Assembly (NCBI RefSeq): GCF_022201045.2
Contig: NC_068558.1
Location: 1,178,001-1,242,000, forward strand
Reading direction: 5' to 3'
DNA: 64,000 nt
From: Citrus sinensis
Lineage: Eukaryota; Streptophyta; Magnoliopsida; Sapindales; Rutaceae
In this document: piece after piece, positions 39,664 to 50,923 of the stretch
Layout of the letters: each line of letters opens with the position of its first letter
Position numbering within the stretch: position 1 is the first letter of the stretch
Position numbers and translations under genes: made by a program
Notes under the pieces: generated by a model
What the model saw: the letters and a program-made list of their open reading frames with translations, nothing else
Told to the model about the DNA's origin: nothing
Databases searched by the model: none

Positions 39664-40133
39664 TAGGGTTGGTAATTTGTGGGCTTGGGTCGGGTTTGGA
39701 CGAAACCTAGTCTCTTAAAAAATCTGTCCAAATTTAGACGATGTCGAGTTCGGGTCGGCCTGAGCTTTTTCATTAATTATAAAATAATTTTTTAATGAAG
39801 TAAAAAAATTAAATTAAATATAATTATCTAATACATAATAGAATAATAGTTAAATATGCAAAGTATTAGTAACATAACATAATAAATAACAAATACTAAT
39901 ATAAAAATTATACTAACTTAGTATTTTGAGTTTTTTCATTATACTAACTTAGTATTTTGAGTTTTTTCTTCTTTATTTAAATTAAATTTATTTTTATTTA
40001 TAAATTAAAAAGATTTAGGTTTTTTTACTAAGCTCTTATCTAAACCTAATATATGTGAGCTTTATATTTTTTTGTTCTATATTCAGAGCCAACCCACGCT
40101 AGCCAGGCTTCACACCGTAAATTGCCAACTCTA
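39664..40133. mobile_element. Non-autonomous hAT element, 0.47 kb
   Basis: The left end TAGGGTTGGTAATTT and the right end AAATTGCCAACTCTA are inverted repeats. They are flanked by AATTTATT (39656-39663) and AATTTATC (40134-40141), an 8-bp duplication with one mismatch. Subterminal sequences are GC-richer (cgggtttgga, cgggtcggcc); the middle is AT-rich and non-coding. Confidence 0.85.
39907..39968. repeat. 31-bp tandem duplication inside the hAT element
   Basis: Two exact, adjacent 31-bp copies (39907-39937, 39938-39968), each beginning ATTATACTAACTTAG and ending GAGTTTTTTC. Confidence 0.92.
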
Positions 40134-40833
40134 AATTTATCATAATGTCATAAGATCTAATTAGCTCTTGGATCTCTTAGAAGTGGGATTTTCAGGATTA
40201 TTTATGTATCTTCAGACCTAAAATGTTACTTTATCTCCTCTTTCAATCTGTTATCCCTATCTATCAAGGAATCCTCTTCTTAAGTGTTTGGTAAGTGATG
40301 TCTATTTACAGCAGCTTCATCGATTCAGTTTTTGGCGGACTTGTAGGTGGGCCAGACAGCTTTGGACAAAATCATTAATATCCCTTAAATTTTCTTATTC
40401 TCATATAAATAATAATATTATTTTATTTTATTTTATTTTATTTTAAACATGTCTCTAATTCAACTTTTTTTTTACCTAAAGTTAAAGACCTTTTTTTATA
40501 AAATTATTAAATCATATTTTATTGAACAAATTAAAATCATTACGAGCTAAAATTATACTACTACTTAATATAAAAAAATATTATAATTTAGTCTAAGTGA
40601 GCAAAAAGTATGTTAATGTAATATAAAATCATCACAAGAGCTAGAAATTTACAAATTGACATATAATAACAATTAAGAATATTTTCTCCATGATTTTTTT
40701 TTCCTCCGAAAACAGAATGAAAATCTGAAAAATAACACAAAGGGGATAATTTTTTGGATAAAAAATTTAAACTTTTTATTACTACGCGTAACAATAATGT
40801 CTGCAAAATGCTATTTGAGCCTGTCTCTAGCCA

Positions 40834-41400
40834 AAGCCCCACGGCTTCCAAAGGCAAAAAGTTGAAAATTAAAGCTATGCAGCGGCTGAAAAAACCTGTA
40901 AGAGTTCAGTTGATTAAGAAAGAAGAAAGAGAAACAGGAGACTCTGGACCGAAGCCTTATTAACAGTATTTAAGGCAGACGGCGGGGCTTTTATACTTCT
41001 CTTTAGGAATCGCATATCGTATCATGTTATTAATTGGGCAAGTGGTATAAAACTTATGGTTAGCTGCTGACATACAGAATCCTCGCCTAAGCACAGTGAA
41101 ATTGGCTGCAGTTTACTCCTTGATCGAATGCGCCACAGGATTCTTGTTGTTTCTGAGATCCACTAATGTAGTGTCGGATGTGACGCATCAGAATCACACT
41201 TTTCAACACTGCTGAGGTCTCCTTTCCTAGCACCAACGTCCTTTTGGCTTGTACAAAACTAGGCCTTCACTTAAAAATATCAGTATTCACGTTAAAGTTT
41301 CTTATAATGTCCATCCAATCCGTGTCAAAGAGGGTTCTTTATTTGGGCAGCTTGTGAAGGAGAACTGGTCCGTCTCACGCTTCAAATTCTGGTGTCAAGG
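40834..41400 (+). pseudogene. Broken ABCC transporter copy
   Basis: Decayed remains of a second ABCC gene. From about 40910 it encodes [18 protein letters not shown], a stop where the parent linker continues, then QYLRQTAGLLYFSLG, a second stop within IGQVV-NLWLAADI, and STVKLAAVYSLIECATGFLL. Together these are the linker and first helices of TMD2. Frame is lost near 41180. The C-terminal tail of the family (VKEGSLFGQLVKENWS) appears abruptly at about 41325-41380, so the rest of TMD2 and all of NBD2 are deleted. The residues differ clearly from the neighbouring full gene, so this is a separate paralogue and not a recent copy. About 40834-40905 may be poorly conserved linker. Confidence 0.85.
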
Positions 41401-42075
41401 CTAGGCAGAAGATTAATCCTGGTGATATATGTGCACTCCAGTCCATTGTTTTAACTGTAACGAGATTTAACGTTATTTTTGAGCAAGCAAAGAAAGGAAA
41501 AATGAGTAGTTGAGTAGTGCCTGAATCGAGACAACCTTTCGTTAGCATACAAATACTATTGGCTCTCAAACTTGAGGCAAAGCAGCAGATTTTAGTTTGA
41601 AAATTTGCACCAATAATAATAAGTTAATAACAAGTGTTTGGTTATGTTGGAGTTGTGTAGAGTATTCTTTCATAAAATTATAATAAATTTTTTATTATTT
41701 ATTATTTTACGTATATGATTAAGATTCATAATTCACCGTAGATCTACTCCAGCATAACCATACTCCAATAACAATCAGTAATTATCATGAAGAATGAAAG
41801 AGGAAAATCTCCCATTCAAAAAAAAATAAAAAATAAAAAGAAGGAAAGTCTCAGTTCACCAAACCGCTGCGTTTAGCAGTCCATGAAAATAAAAATAATA
41901 AAAAAGTAAAAAAAAAAAAAAAAAGGCTGCGTACGCCGTCGTATGGGTAGGTAGCTCAATTTGTATTGTCTCTCGGAATCATCGCACGCTCTTTTTCGTT
42001 TGGTTTGGTCGTTAAGTCAGTGGCCTTTCGCTCCCTCGACGAGTCCGCCGCACCCTCACCAACCTCAATTTGCAG
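41401..42075. other. Upstream region of 6-phosphogluconate dehydrogenase
   Basis: Probable promoter of the next gene, AT-rich with an A-rich run at 41911-41924. No coding exon seen. Confidence 0.45.
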
Positions 42076-42085
42076 TATAAATTAA
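42076..42085 (+). promoter_or_regulatory. Candidate TATA box for PGD
   Basis: TATAAATTAA lies 72-81 bases before the start codon. This would leave a leader of about 50 bases that includes a pyrimidine-rich ctcttttttcttc stretch. Position and sequence fit a plant core promoter; the start site is not proven. Confidence 0.5.
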
Positions 42086-42156
42086 TTTTAAAAACAAATA
42101 AATATATATCTCCTCCGCCCCAAATACTCACCATTTCTCTTTTTTCTTCAGTTTCA

Positions 42157-43641
42157 ATGGAAGCCTCTGCTCTCTCACGCATCGGTCTTGCTGGCCTAGC
42201 CGTCATGGGCCAGAACCTGGCCCTAAACGTCGCTGAAAAAGGCTTCCCAATCTCCGTCTACAACCGCACTACTTCCAAAGTCGACGAAACCCTAGATCGG
42301 GCCCACCGCGAGGGTCAACTCCCTTTGACCGGCCACTACACTCCCAGGGACTTCGTCCTCTCCATCCAACGCCCCAGATCCGTCATCATCTTAGTCAAAG
42401 CCGGCTCCCCCGTTGACCAGACCATCGCCGCCCTCTCGGAGCACATGTCCCCCGGCGACTGCATCATCGACGGCGGCAACGAGTGGTACCTCAACACCGA
42501 GCGCCGTATCCATGAAGCCAGCCAGAAGGGTTTGCTTTATCTCGGCATGGGGGTCTCCGGCGGCGAGGAAGGCGCGCGTCATGGTCCCTCTTTGATGCCC
42601 GGTGGCTCCTTCGAGGCCTATAATAATATTCGAGATATTTTGCAAAAAGTTGCCGCCCAAGTTGATGATGGCCCTTGTGTTACTTACATTGGTGAAGGCG
42701 GGTCTGGTAATTTCGTTAAGATGGTTCATAACGGAATTGAATACGGAGACATGCAGTTGATTTCCGAAGCTTACGATGTTTTGAAGCACGTGGGTGGAGT
42801 CAGCAATGCCGAGTTAGCGGAGATATTTGATGAGTGGAATAAGGGCGAGTTGGAGAGTTTCTTGGTTGAGATCACTGCTGATATTTTCAAGGTGAAGGAT
42901 GAATATGGTGAGGGTGAGCTTGTTGATAAGATTTTGGATAAGACCGGAATGAAAGGGACCGGCAAATGGACCGTTCAGCAAGCTGCTGAGCTCTCAGTCG
43001 CTGCCCCGACCATTGCTGCGTCGTTGGATTGTAGGTACTTGAGCGGCTTGAAAGAGGAAAGAGAGAAAGCCGCCAAGGTATTGAAAGAGGCGGGATTGAA
43101 AGATGAGGTTCAAAATGTGGGAGTACATGTTGATAAGAAGAGATTGATTGATGATGTGAGGCAAGCGCTGTATGCTTCCAAGATTTGTAGTTATGCGCAA
43201 GGGATGAATCTGTTGAGGAGTAAGAGTAATGAGAAAGGATGGAATTTGAATTTTGGCGAATTGGCGAGGATTTGGAAAGGTGGGTGTATTATTAGAGCCG
43301 TTTTTTTGGATAGGATTAAGAAGGCTTATCAGAGGAATCCAAATTTAGCTAGTTTGGTCGTGGACCCGGAGTTTGCGAGGGAGATGGTGCAGAGGCAGGC
43401 TGCGTGGAGGAGAGTTGTGGGGTTGGCTATTTCAGCTGGGATTAGCACTCCTGGGATGTGTGCTAGTCTTTCTTATTTTGATACTTACAGGAGGGCTCGG
43501 CTGCCAGCGAATCTTGTTCAGGCTCAGAGAGACTTGTTTGGGGCGCATACTTATGAGAGGATTGATCGCCCTGGGTCTTTCCACACTGAATGGACAAAAC
43601 TTGCCCGCCAGACTGGTGCTGGTGTTGGTGCGTTCAATTGA
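42157..43641 (+). CDS. PGD: 6-phosphogluconate dehydrogenase, decarboxylating
   Basis: Oxidative pentose phosphate pathway: 6-phosphogluconate plus NADP+ gives ribulose 5-phosphate, CO2 and NADPH. A single exon encodes 494 aa, as in Arabidopsis PGD genes, which are also intronless. The start is MEASALSRIG at 42157; the open frame extends 87 bases further upstream, but with no better ATG. The NADP-binding GLAGLAVMG is at 10-18. GVSGGEEGARHGPSLMPGG forms the substrate site. The catalytic Lys188 and Glu195 lie in KMVHNGIEYGDMQ, and the C-terminal part has YFDTYRRARLPANLVQAQRD. There is no clear transit peptide. The C terminus GVGAFN is not a peroxisomal tripeptide, so I favour cytosol, but plastid targeting of such short-leader forms has been proposed. 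The first third of the gene is markedly richer in C at third positions than the rest. Confidence 0.97.
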   Translation: MEASALSRIGLAGLAVMGQNLALNVAEKGFPISVYNRTTSKVDETLDRAHREGQLPLTGHYTPRDFVLSIQRPRSVIILVKAGSPVDQTIAALSEHMSPGDCIIDGGNEWYLNTERRIHEASQKGLLYLGMGVSGGEEGARHGPSLMPGGSFEAYNNIRDILQKVAAQVDDGPCVTYIGEGGSGNFVKMVHNGIEYGDMQLISEAYDVLKHVGGVSNAELAEIFDEWNKGELESFLVEITADIFKVKDEYGEGELVDKILDKTGMKGTGKWTVQQAAELSVAAPTIAASLDCRYLSGLKEEREKAAKVLKEAGLKDEVQNVGVHVDKKRLIDDVRQALYASKICSYAQGMNLLRSKSNEKGWNLNFGELARIWKGGCIIRAVFLDRIKKAYQRNPNLASLVVDPEFAREMVQRQAAWRRVVGLAISAGISTPGMCASLSYFDTYRRARLPANLVQAQRDLFGAHTYERIDRPGSFHTEWTKLARQTGAGVGAFN

Positions 43642-44694
43642 GCTGCTACCTTTTGTTGCTTGTTTGTTTGATTGATTGTTTCAATCGGGTATTGATGATG
43701 TTCAATTTGAATTAGGGTTGTATCTTTCATTGGGAATTTCATGCCTAGCCATTAAGGCATTGCAATTATCAATTAGTCTCACAGTTTAGCTGTTAATAAG
43801 AAATGGATGCCTTTCTATAGGTACAAGGTTTTCTCTCATGTGCAACACTAAATAATGCGATTTCTTTTGCTTTTTGTTATGTTATTCTTTTTCCTTGTGT
43901 CTCAAATGCAAATGCAAACATGTGCGCATAAACTTGCTCATCCAGATCGGAATGTTCAATAAAAGTTTTCTTAACTTCAGCTTTGTGCTGAAGGAGAAAA
44001 ATTCTCATGATTTATGTCCTAACTTGTCGCAATATCGATGCAGATGCAGAGCAGTAACAAGTGGCCGACACCTTCTTTCATGGCTGACTGATAACTCCTG
44101 GACAGAAGCAGCCTGTTGAGGGGGAAATAGCATAGATATTGACATCATTGGTTTATATTGCTTACTTGACTGATATATCTGATGCTTTTTATCTGAGAGG
44201 ATGGTTGAATTAAATACGACAAGATCATTAGTGGTAATATTTGGAATACCTGTACTTGTTTGATAGACTAGAGATTGTGGAAATGGAATTTGAAGCTATG
44301 AAGATAACGTCTGATGTTTTTGCAATTTCTAAATTACTTGTACGATTGAAGGGTGGTAAAATAAGGATAATGTGTATCAGCCGTCGGCGAATATGATTAA
44401 TTTGAGACCAATGCCCTCTTGAAGGCATCTCATTGGTTTTTCAAAAATATTGTACCAACATCTCTAAATGTGTTGAATCAGCTACTGCCAAATTTTCATT
44501 CTCGATCATCAAAATAGACTGATTATTTACAGCTCAAGCCGTTATGACTGCAAGTATTTCACATTGGTATAAAATCTCGCTGAATGCAATTTAGTAACCA
44601 CGTCATTAATAACCACAACTCTAGATTCTTTTTAGGTGATGAAAGAGAGCAACACGGTGCAAGGACAAATATGATACGTAAATGAGATGAGATG
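43642..44694. other. 3' flank shared by convergent genes
   Basis: Between the PGD stop and the stop of the convergent DUF1191 gene. It must contain both 3' UTRs. Nothing else recognisable. Confidence 0.45.
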
Positions 44695-45561
44695 TTATGG
44701 GAGACCTCCGTCCTCCAGCGTTGGCTGAGTTCTTGTCACAGTTGCCGAAGGCATTTTACTTCTACCAACCCATATGGTATCCAGTACCAAATCTTCATCA
44801 GCTTGTTTCTCCATCACTTGGATCTTCTTCGCCTTCAGAACTTTGACCGACGCAATTACAACGTAACCTATCAATATAAACCCACCAATTCCAAGCACAA
44901 TACCAATCGCCCACAACTTCCACTGCCCTCGTTTCCTCTTCAATGGGACAACAATTGAGAAATGGCCCTGATCCTGAGAGAAACATACATTAGCCAAAGT
45001 TATTTCACCAAGATGAAGGGTTCCATTGCTGCTAAATATTGCACATCTTGCTTTAGAGACCATCCCATCAGATAATGTCGAATTGGAGAATCGAATCACG
45101 ATAGGCTTCCCCATTGTATTAAGACTAAGCTTTTTAACACTTCTAGACATCATATTCGATGCATCAAAAACTTTGAAACCAATTACAGGAGTGATCATTG
45201 AGTAACCTGGAACAGTGTAGTAGTGAGAAGACCAATTGCCAAAGTCATGATAGACTAAAGCCAGCCTTTTCACATGAGGCACTGGTATAGTTCTTGATGG
45301 GATATGAAAGTTGCAAAAATTAGCTCCTCTGTTCCACAATCTTCTGCTTCGCAGCCGTACAATCGAAACTGACATACCTGATAGATTTGCCGGTAGCATA
45401 GCATTGTACAGATTTCCCGTATGAGGCCGGTGCCTGATCAAAGTTCTGAAAGCAAAATCCTGAAGACATGTATCCAAAGAATCTGTAGTATTGTTGTTTA
45501 AGCTGTGGACAAACTGAGACAAAAATAAGCTGAGAATTAAACACATAAAATTCCAGGTCAT
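44695..45561 (-). CDS. DUF1191 family membrane protein
   Basis: Single-exon gene of 288 aa belonging to the plant DUF1191 family, of unknown function. I start at the ATG at 45561 (MTWNFMCLILSLFLSQFVHS), which gives a clean signal peptide of about 20 residues. The open frame runs upstream to 45594, but only with a non-ATG codon. The extracellular part (about 21-210) has the family motifs LPANLSGMSVSIVRLRS, LWNRGANF, the IPVPHVKRLALVY block, NWSSHYYTVPGYS and PVIGFKVFDASN, with several N-glycosylation sequons. A membrane span lies at 214-240, followed by a basic LKAKK stop-transfer and a short acidic/polar tail ending in TRTQPTLEDGGLP. It is convergent with PGD. Probably at the plasma membrane or in the secretory pathway; role unknown. 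Confidence 0.88.
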   Translation of the reverse strand: MTWNFMCLILSLFLSQFVHSLNNNTTDSLDTCLQDFAFRTLIRHRPHTGNLYNAMLPANLSGMSVSIVRLRSRRLWNRGANFCNFHIPSRTIPVPHVKRLALVYHDFGNWSSHYYTVPGYSMITPVIGFKVFDASNMMSRSVKKLSLNTMGKPIVIRFSNSTLSDGMVSKARCAIFSSNGTLHLGEITLANVCFSQDQGHFSIVVPLKRKRGQWKLWAIGIVLGIGGFILIGYVVIASVKVLKAKKIQVMEKQADEDLVLDTIWVGRSKMPSATVTRTQPTLEDGGLP

Positions 45562-46371
45562 GTTGGACTTGAAAAAGTGACAAGCCACGAACACAATGTG
45601 TCTACGATGTAATCAGAAAAATCTGGATGACTGTCATCGCAATTTCTAAGAAGCACTGGAAAATCAGAAAGAATTCTGAAGAAGGGCGTACATTAGGACA
45701 AGTTTTCTAGTAAACTTAATTTTGTGTCTTGTTGACGAATGATGATGATCTTCTTTTTTCTTTTAATTTTTCTGGGCATGCTTGGAATGGGTCCCTGTAA
45801 TGGATGACCAAAAAGCCGCTTTACATCCTGTAACGAGTTTTCCATTTCACCCCTGCCACAAGCTGATAACTTTTTAGGGTTTTACCGTTTGGATAAATGA
45901 TTCCTGCCAGTTCTTTGGTCAAAGAAAGAACAGATAAAGATTATCTGCCCATGAAATGCGGGAGAAATTATAGTGCTATTAGCACTGAAACATGCGCTGA
46001 TTGCTCTTCCCGGGGCTCTCCTCTCTCTCTCTCTCACTCACTCGAAGGCCACCATCGACAGCCAGCCGTGTAATTGATGCCAGCCCTTTATCCTCATCTG
46101 ATTTTTAGTTTCGTCATATTAGCGAGGGAAGTGAGATTTAAGTGGATGTAGAACTTGCCCATTTGTATTGTGGTCATATCTAATGATTTCTTAGACAAGG
46201 AAACGTATTGCCACAATTGCAATACTAATGCACGCAAGCATCATTATCGTTAATTATTACTGTTCTAATAAGGAGACTACATTAGGCTCACAAGTTATGA
46301 TTAACAACTACTCCATCAAAAGTTCTAGCAACTTCCTTCAAGTCCTGGAATAAAATGCATATTATTTATTT
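45562..46371. other. Upstream region of the DUF1191 gene
   Basis: Promoter and leader region. A CT microsatellite (about 46018-46036, followed by cactcactc) reads as GA repeats in the sense direction of the minus-strand gene, a pattern seen in some plant core promoters. No other gene seen. Confidence 0.45.
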
Positions 46372-46978
46372 GAAAAAATATCTACCGTCCATCCGTTTTT
46401 TTAATTTTTTTAAAAATACACAATTTTTTTTTTTTTGCTGAAATCCACCTAAAGTTACATTTTGTTTTACTTTTTCACTTCCGTTTGGAATCCGTTAAGA
46501 AAACTAACGGAAACTTAAAAAAATGACCATTTTACCCCAAAAATGAAAATTACAATTTCACTCTAAAATATACCAAAAATAATCAAATTTAATGATGAAT
46601 ATCATTATTGGTACGTTAATGAAGTACAAAAAAATCTTAACTACTAAAGATCATAACTCAATGAATAATAAAACTCTACTTACCTTAAATTCAATTGATG
46701 GTTTGCAAGATTGGGCTATTTTTAATACTACTGTTATAATTTAACATTTTAATTACATACATATTTAAAAAAAAAACCATGCATTTGATGGTTGTAGAAT
46801 TAATTTCTTTATTGACCAATAGTCATTTTTTTTAAGTTTTCGTTAATTTTCTTAATGGATTCCAAACGAAAGTGGAAAAGTAAAACAAAATGTAACTTTA
46901 GGTGAATTCCAACTAAAAAAAAGAATTGTGTATTTTTAAAAAAATTAAAAAAAACAGGTGGACGGTGGATATTTTTCC
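46372..46978. mobile_element. Mutator-like MITE with long inverted termini
   Basis: About 150 bp at each end are inverted copies: GAAAAAATATCTACCGTCC on the left and the complement of GGACGGTGGATATTTTTCC on the right. They continue through a TAAAGTTACATTTTGTTTTAC block. Perfect 9-bp duplications TATTTATTT flank it (46363-46371, 46979-46987). Long inverted repeats and a 9-bp duplication are the marks of Mutator-like elements. The centre is non-coding. It ends about 140 bp downstream of the LRB-like stop codon. Confidence 0.9.
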
Positions 46979-47115
46979 TATTTATTTTAGAAAATTTACT
47001 TGTCATATTACAAGCCAAAAAAAAAACAGTTGTCACTACATTTTGTACAAAATGCCGTTAAACAAGCAATATTGCTATACCCTTCATGTTCCAAGAGGCC
47101 TGATCTGGACAACAG

Positions 47116-49580
47116 TCACTGCCTGATGGTAAGCTCAGCCCTAAGATGAAGATTTCCATTTATAAAATAAATGCTGTCATCAGCCATAAATGCTGTCCAC
47201 GGTATACCAAACAGGTTTCTGTACCCAACGGCCTTCCCTCCCGTAAAAGTGTAGTTCCCCTTGTACTTGCTCACATACTCCTCTGTTGGCTTTATCCTTG
47301 CTGCAAACTCGTAATCTACAGCAAATGAAACAGATCCCTTCTCTTGCATGCCCAAAAACAAACCGAAGCAGTGAAATGAGCTTTGTTGGTCCATATTACA
47401 GTGTGCCGAAAGGAAAAAACCCTGCCCACCGAGGTGAAATGCCTGTGAATAAATCCGTCCAGCTGGAAACAGATGTGCACACTCCTCCCGCTTCAGGTCC
47501 AGGTATACAACACATTGCTGACGGGGCAATTCAAACTCAACCACCTTGACAGGGCGATACTTGTAAGCCCGCTCCACAAAACGACGATAGGTGGAATTCG
47601 CTTCCTCTGCTGCAAGAGCACGCTGTCGGTATGGTGTTTCGGCCTTAAAGAAGAGAGACTCAAGCACTACCTTTGATGCAAGTTCAGGATCAAAGTCATT
47701 GCAGGTTAAAACTTTCTTCAGCTTTCGGCAGGTCATGTATGGAAAACGGATTAGTCGACCAAGTCGAGAGCCCAGGATTTCTCTTCGTTCCTCTAATTTT
47801 GGATAATGAGTTCGAGCCCACTTCAGTGCAAAGTCATAAACAGCATCCTCTGAAGCTATCTGGAGATCATCACTGGCCAATACTGCTTCAATACCAGCCA
47901 AGGGCAAGTTAAGCACCTCTTCCTGAAACCTGGTAAGAAACACAGAAATGTTTAGTTAGTAACTTAGTGCTGTCAGTAGCCAATAGAAAATATCAAGGTC
48001 AACAAAATACCTCTCCAATATTATTATTATCAAGCCAAAAAGTAGGCATAGTCCACAAGATTGCATTAGTGATAACAGAGGGACTCACTTAGAAATGTCC
48101 TTGTATCGTGCAGCAAGAAACTGCTTCGCTGTATCTGTCAGCGGCTGAACAGCATCTGCCATTAAAACACTCGAAGGAAGGTCCAGATACAGTAAGGCAG
48201 ACTCACAGGTCATAGGCAAGTTTCGCAATAACCTGCTACAATATCTCATGCATGATGCAACCTCAAATTTGTCAGCAGCCATCAGTACATCCAATAAGGC
48301 AGTCGGTGTGGTTGTTGACAAAGTACTACTATACATGAAATTAAGGAGTTCCATGAGGGCAGCTTCTTCTGCTCGAAGGAAAACACACAAAAAAAAAAAA
48401 GATTAATCTGATGTCAATATGAGTCTATTTAAAGTGAAATCAAATTAATGACCAATAAATGGGTTTCAAATGCATAACTGAGCCCTTTTTCAGAAAGGAA
48501 TTCACAACAGATCCCTTACCAAAATCGAGGGAAGAAATGCATAAAGAAATTCAAACAATGATAACAACTACCACACACCATAAAAAAAGAACTCAAACCC
48601 GCTTCCGCATGAAATCAGACCAAAAGCAAACCAATTTTCACATGTTGCTGCAATTACCTGAGGCATGTATCCGTAGAGTTACATATCGTTGCTCTGACTC
48701 TCTCATTCCATTTGAAAACAACTGCAAGAAGATACACAAAATTACAAGCCAGAGCAAGAGAAACCAAGGAATACAGAAAGCATAAACCAAGCTAGGAACA
48801 TTCACCTTATAAAAGAAGGGGCTCTTAGCCGCTAAAATAGGAGAACTAATATGTACAGTCTTGACTCTAAGAACAGTTGACAAGTCCATGCTCCAAGCTG
48901 GATCAATGTTACCAGTTGCTTCCTCACCTAAAGCACCCAAACCAAATGTGATTCCTAATTCATAATCAAATGAAACTTAAAAAGAGCTTAAGCAAAAATG
49001 GATGTACCACATTGTTTCAGATTCAAACCAACATCAGCAGGTGATTCCTCGACCATGGCCTCAGGTTCATCGTCCTGATTTTCATATGCCACACCGTCCT
49101 CAGTGTCCGGCATGTTACATTGTAAAATTTGCTCACGTTGCACAAGGACATCCACTAAATGCATAATTCACAATCACAAAAATGAAAACTAAATCCCATG
49201 TAAATATTTCTCATTCACAATTTTGCAACAAGCCAAGCCAATATACGACAAGAATAGTTACTTTTTGATTAACAATACCAAAGGATTCGAAAAAAAATAA
49301 AACATTTAATTTCTAGAAAATCAAAAAATAAAAACCGACCAGTATCTTTTTTAATTTCTTCTCGGCGTCGCTTGCGGTTGCGAGCCCAGTCAGCGATGGA
49401 GGAGCAAGCGTCGCCGTCAGATTTGGAATCGGGCAAATCGGGCATGATTTCGATTCTCAGGACCCGATCTGAGAAGTTGCTGTCGTTAAAGGCGAACCCG
49501 AAATCGGAATCGGGCAGTCCCGATGAGAAGTCCGAGTCCATGTTCGATTGAGGGTCGAAGAGATCGACGTTCACTCTCAT
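47116..49580 (-). CDS. LRB1: BTB-BACK protein, POB1 / LRB (light-response BTB) type
   Basis: A likely substrate adaptor of CUL3 E3 ubiquitin ligases; Arabidopsis LRB1/LRB2 act on light-signalling proteins in the nucleus. Six exons (49340-49580, 49008-49154, 48806-48927, 48658-48721, 48089-48368, 47116-47929) give 555 aa, close to the 560 of the family. The start at 49580 gives [11 protein letters not shown]. The N terminus is acidic, with a basic patch [12 protein letters not shown] (about residue 68-78) suited to nuclear import. The BTB domain spans about 145-245 ([21 protein letters not shown], then YVTLRIHAS and LLNFMYSS). BACK follows (about 255-355), and a conserved C-terminal domain ends [19 protein letters not shown]1 versus LRB2 cannot be decided by eye. 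Confidence 0.94.
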
Positions 49581-50923
49581 GCCCAAATTTACAAAACCCT
49601 AGGCCCTTTTTTGAAATACAAAATCCCAAATGTGAGATCTGATTTTTGTGGTTCCCTGTTTACTTTATTTTTTTTAAAAAAAGAAAGGTTAAAAATGAGA
49701 GAGAGAGAGAGAATTTGCTCCCATTCCTATAACATTATTAATGAATCGAATTAGGAAAGTATACTTCAATAAGTAATTGCCAAATTTACATTTTAGTCAT
49801 CGAGAAACTAATGATGTGCCATGTAATCTGTTATACACTAACTAAATAATAATTTCGTATAATTCTTAAATAAATAAATTACAGTATCATATTGTTTGAG
49901 ATAAAATTTTAAGATATTTAGTCTCTTTAAATTATTTGTTATCATAATAATTAATAAAAGTGATAATTTTTTTTTAATAATTTAAACTCCAATCACACAA
50001 AGAAATTTAGTTATTAATTTTTTTAATAATTTGTACTTACCAAGCAAAGTTAAGGGCCATTTTGAAATTACATTTAAGAGACTCAAAACTTATTTTAAAA
50101 AATTAAAAGTTAATTTTAATATTTGAAAAATTTCGTACAAATCACTTCATCGTACACAAAGTTTTAAAAAACAAAGTATGAATAGCTTTTCAAAATCTGA
50201 TTTTGAAAATTAGTTTTTTATTTTATGTAATTTTATATATATCCTCACATATATTATAAAAATCCAAAACTATCCTTGTTCAATTAAAAAGTAAAATCAT
50301 TAAAAATTAAAGAGATCATGATTATTGACAATTATATTAAATAACAAAATAAAATTTTAATAAAATAAAAATATTTATTTTTAGTTGTCAAGTATTATAT
50401 CTACACAATAAAAAAATATTATTTATATATTTTACAAATGTTTAAATAAATTTTGTTTAACATTATATTTATTTTCATTATTTATATACTTACAATAGAT
50501 TTACTAGATACAACGACTATTTTTAGAACCCACTACACTTTTTAAAATAAATTTTACTAAATATTTAACTAATTCTTTTCATAATCGATTATTCTTATAG
50601 CACTACTAATTATAGTTATTTGAAAGTTATCTTATTACTAAACTAACCCTAACATATATAATTTGTTTGTACTTCTTATCTTATCTTGGAATTTTGAGTG
50701 TGTGTGGGAGGGGGGGGGGGGAGGGGATTCCTTCTCTAATGAGGGTATCCTCACTTTGTTAAAGTGGATATGCACACTAATTTTTTTTTAAAAAAACCAT
50801 ATTTTAATACATTAAAAACTATATTTTTCTTATCTGTTAGTGTATTGAAATATGTGTTTTTTGTTTGTTAATGACATTCTCACTTTGTTATTATTGTTGT
50901 TGTTATTGTTGTTATTATTATTA
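49581..50923. other. LRB upstream region and AT-rich intergenic sequence
   Basis: The first 150 bases are probably the LRB leader and core promoter, with a GA run (about 49697-49711). The rest is extremely AT-rich, with a G-rich patch near 50708-50724. No gene seen. Confidence 0.45.

Noticed and set aside
45562-45594. Upstream extension of the DUF1191 frame
   Set aside because: The extension begins at a GTG codon and would bury the signal peptide, so the ATG at 45561 is preferred.
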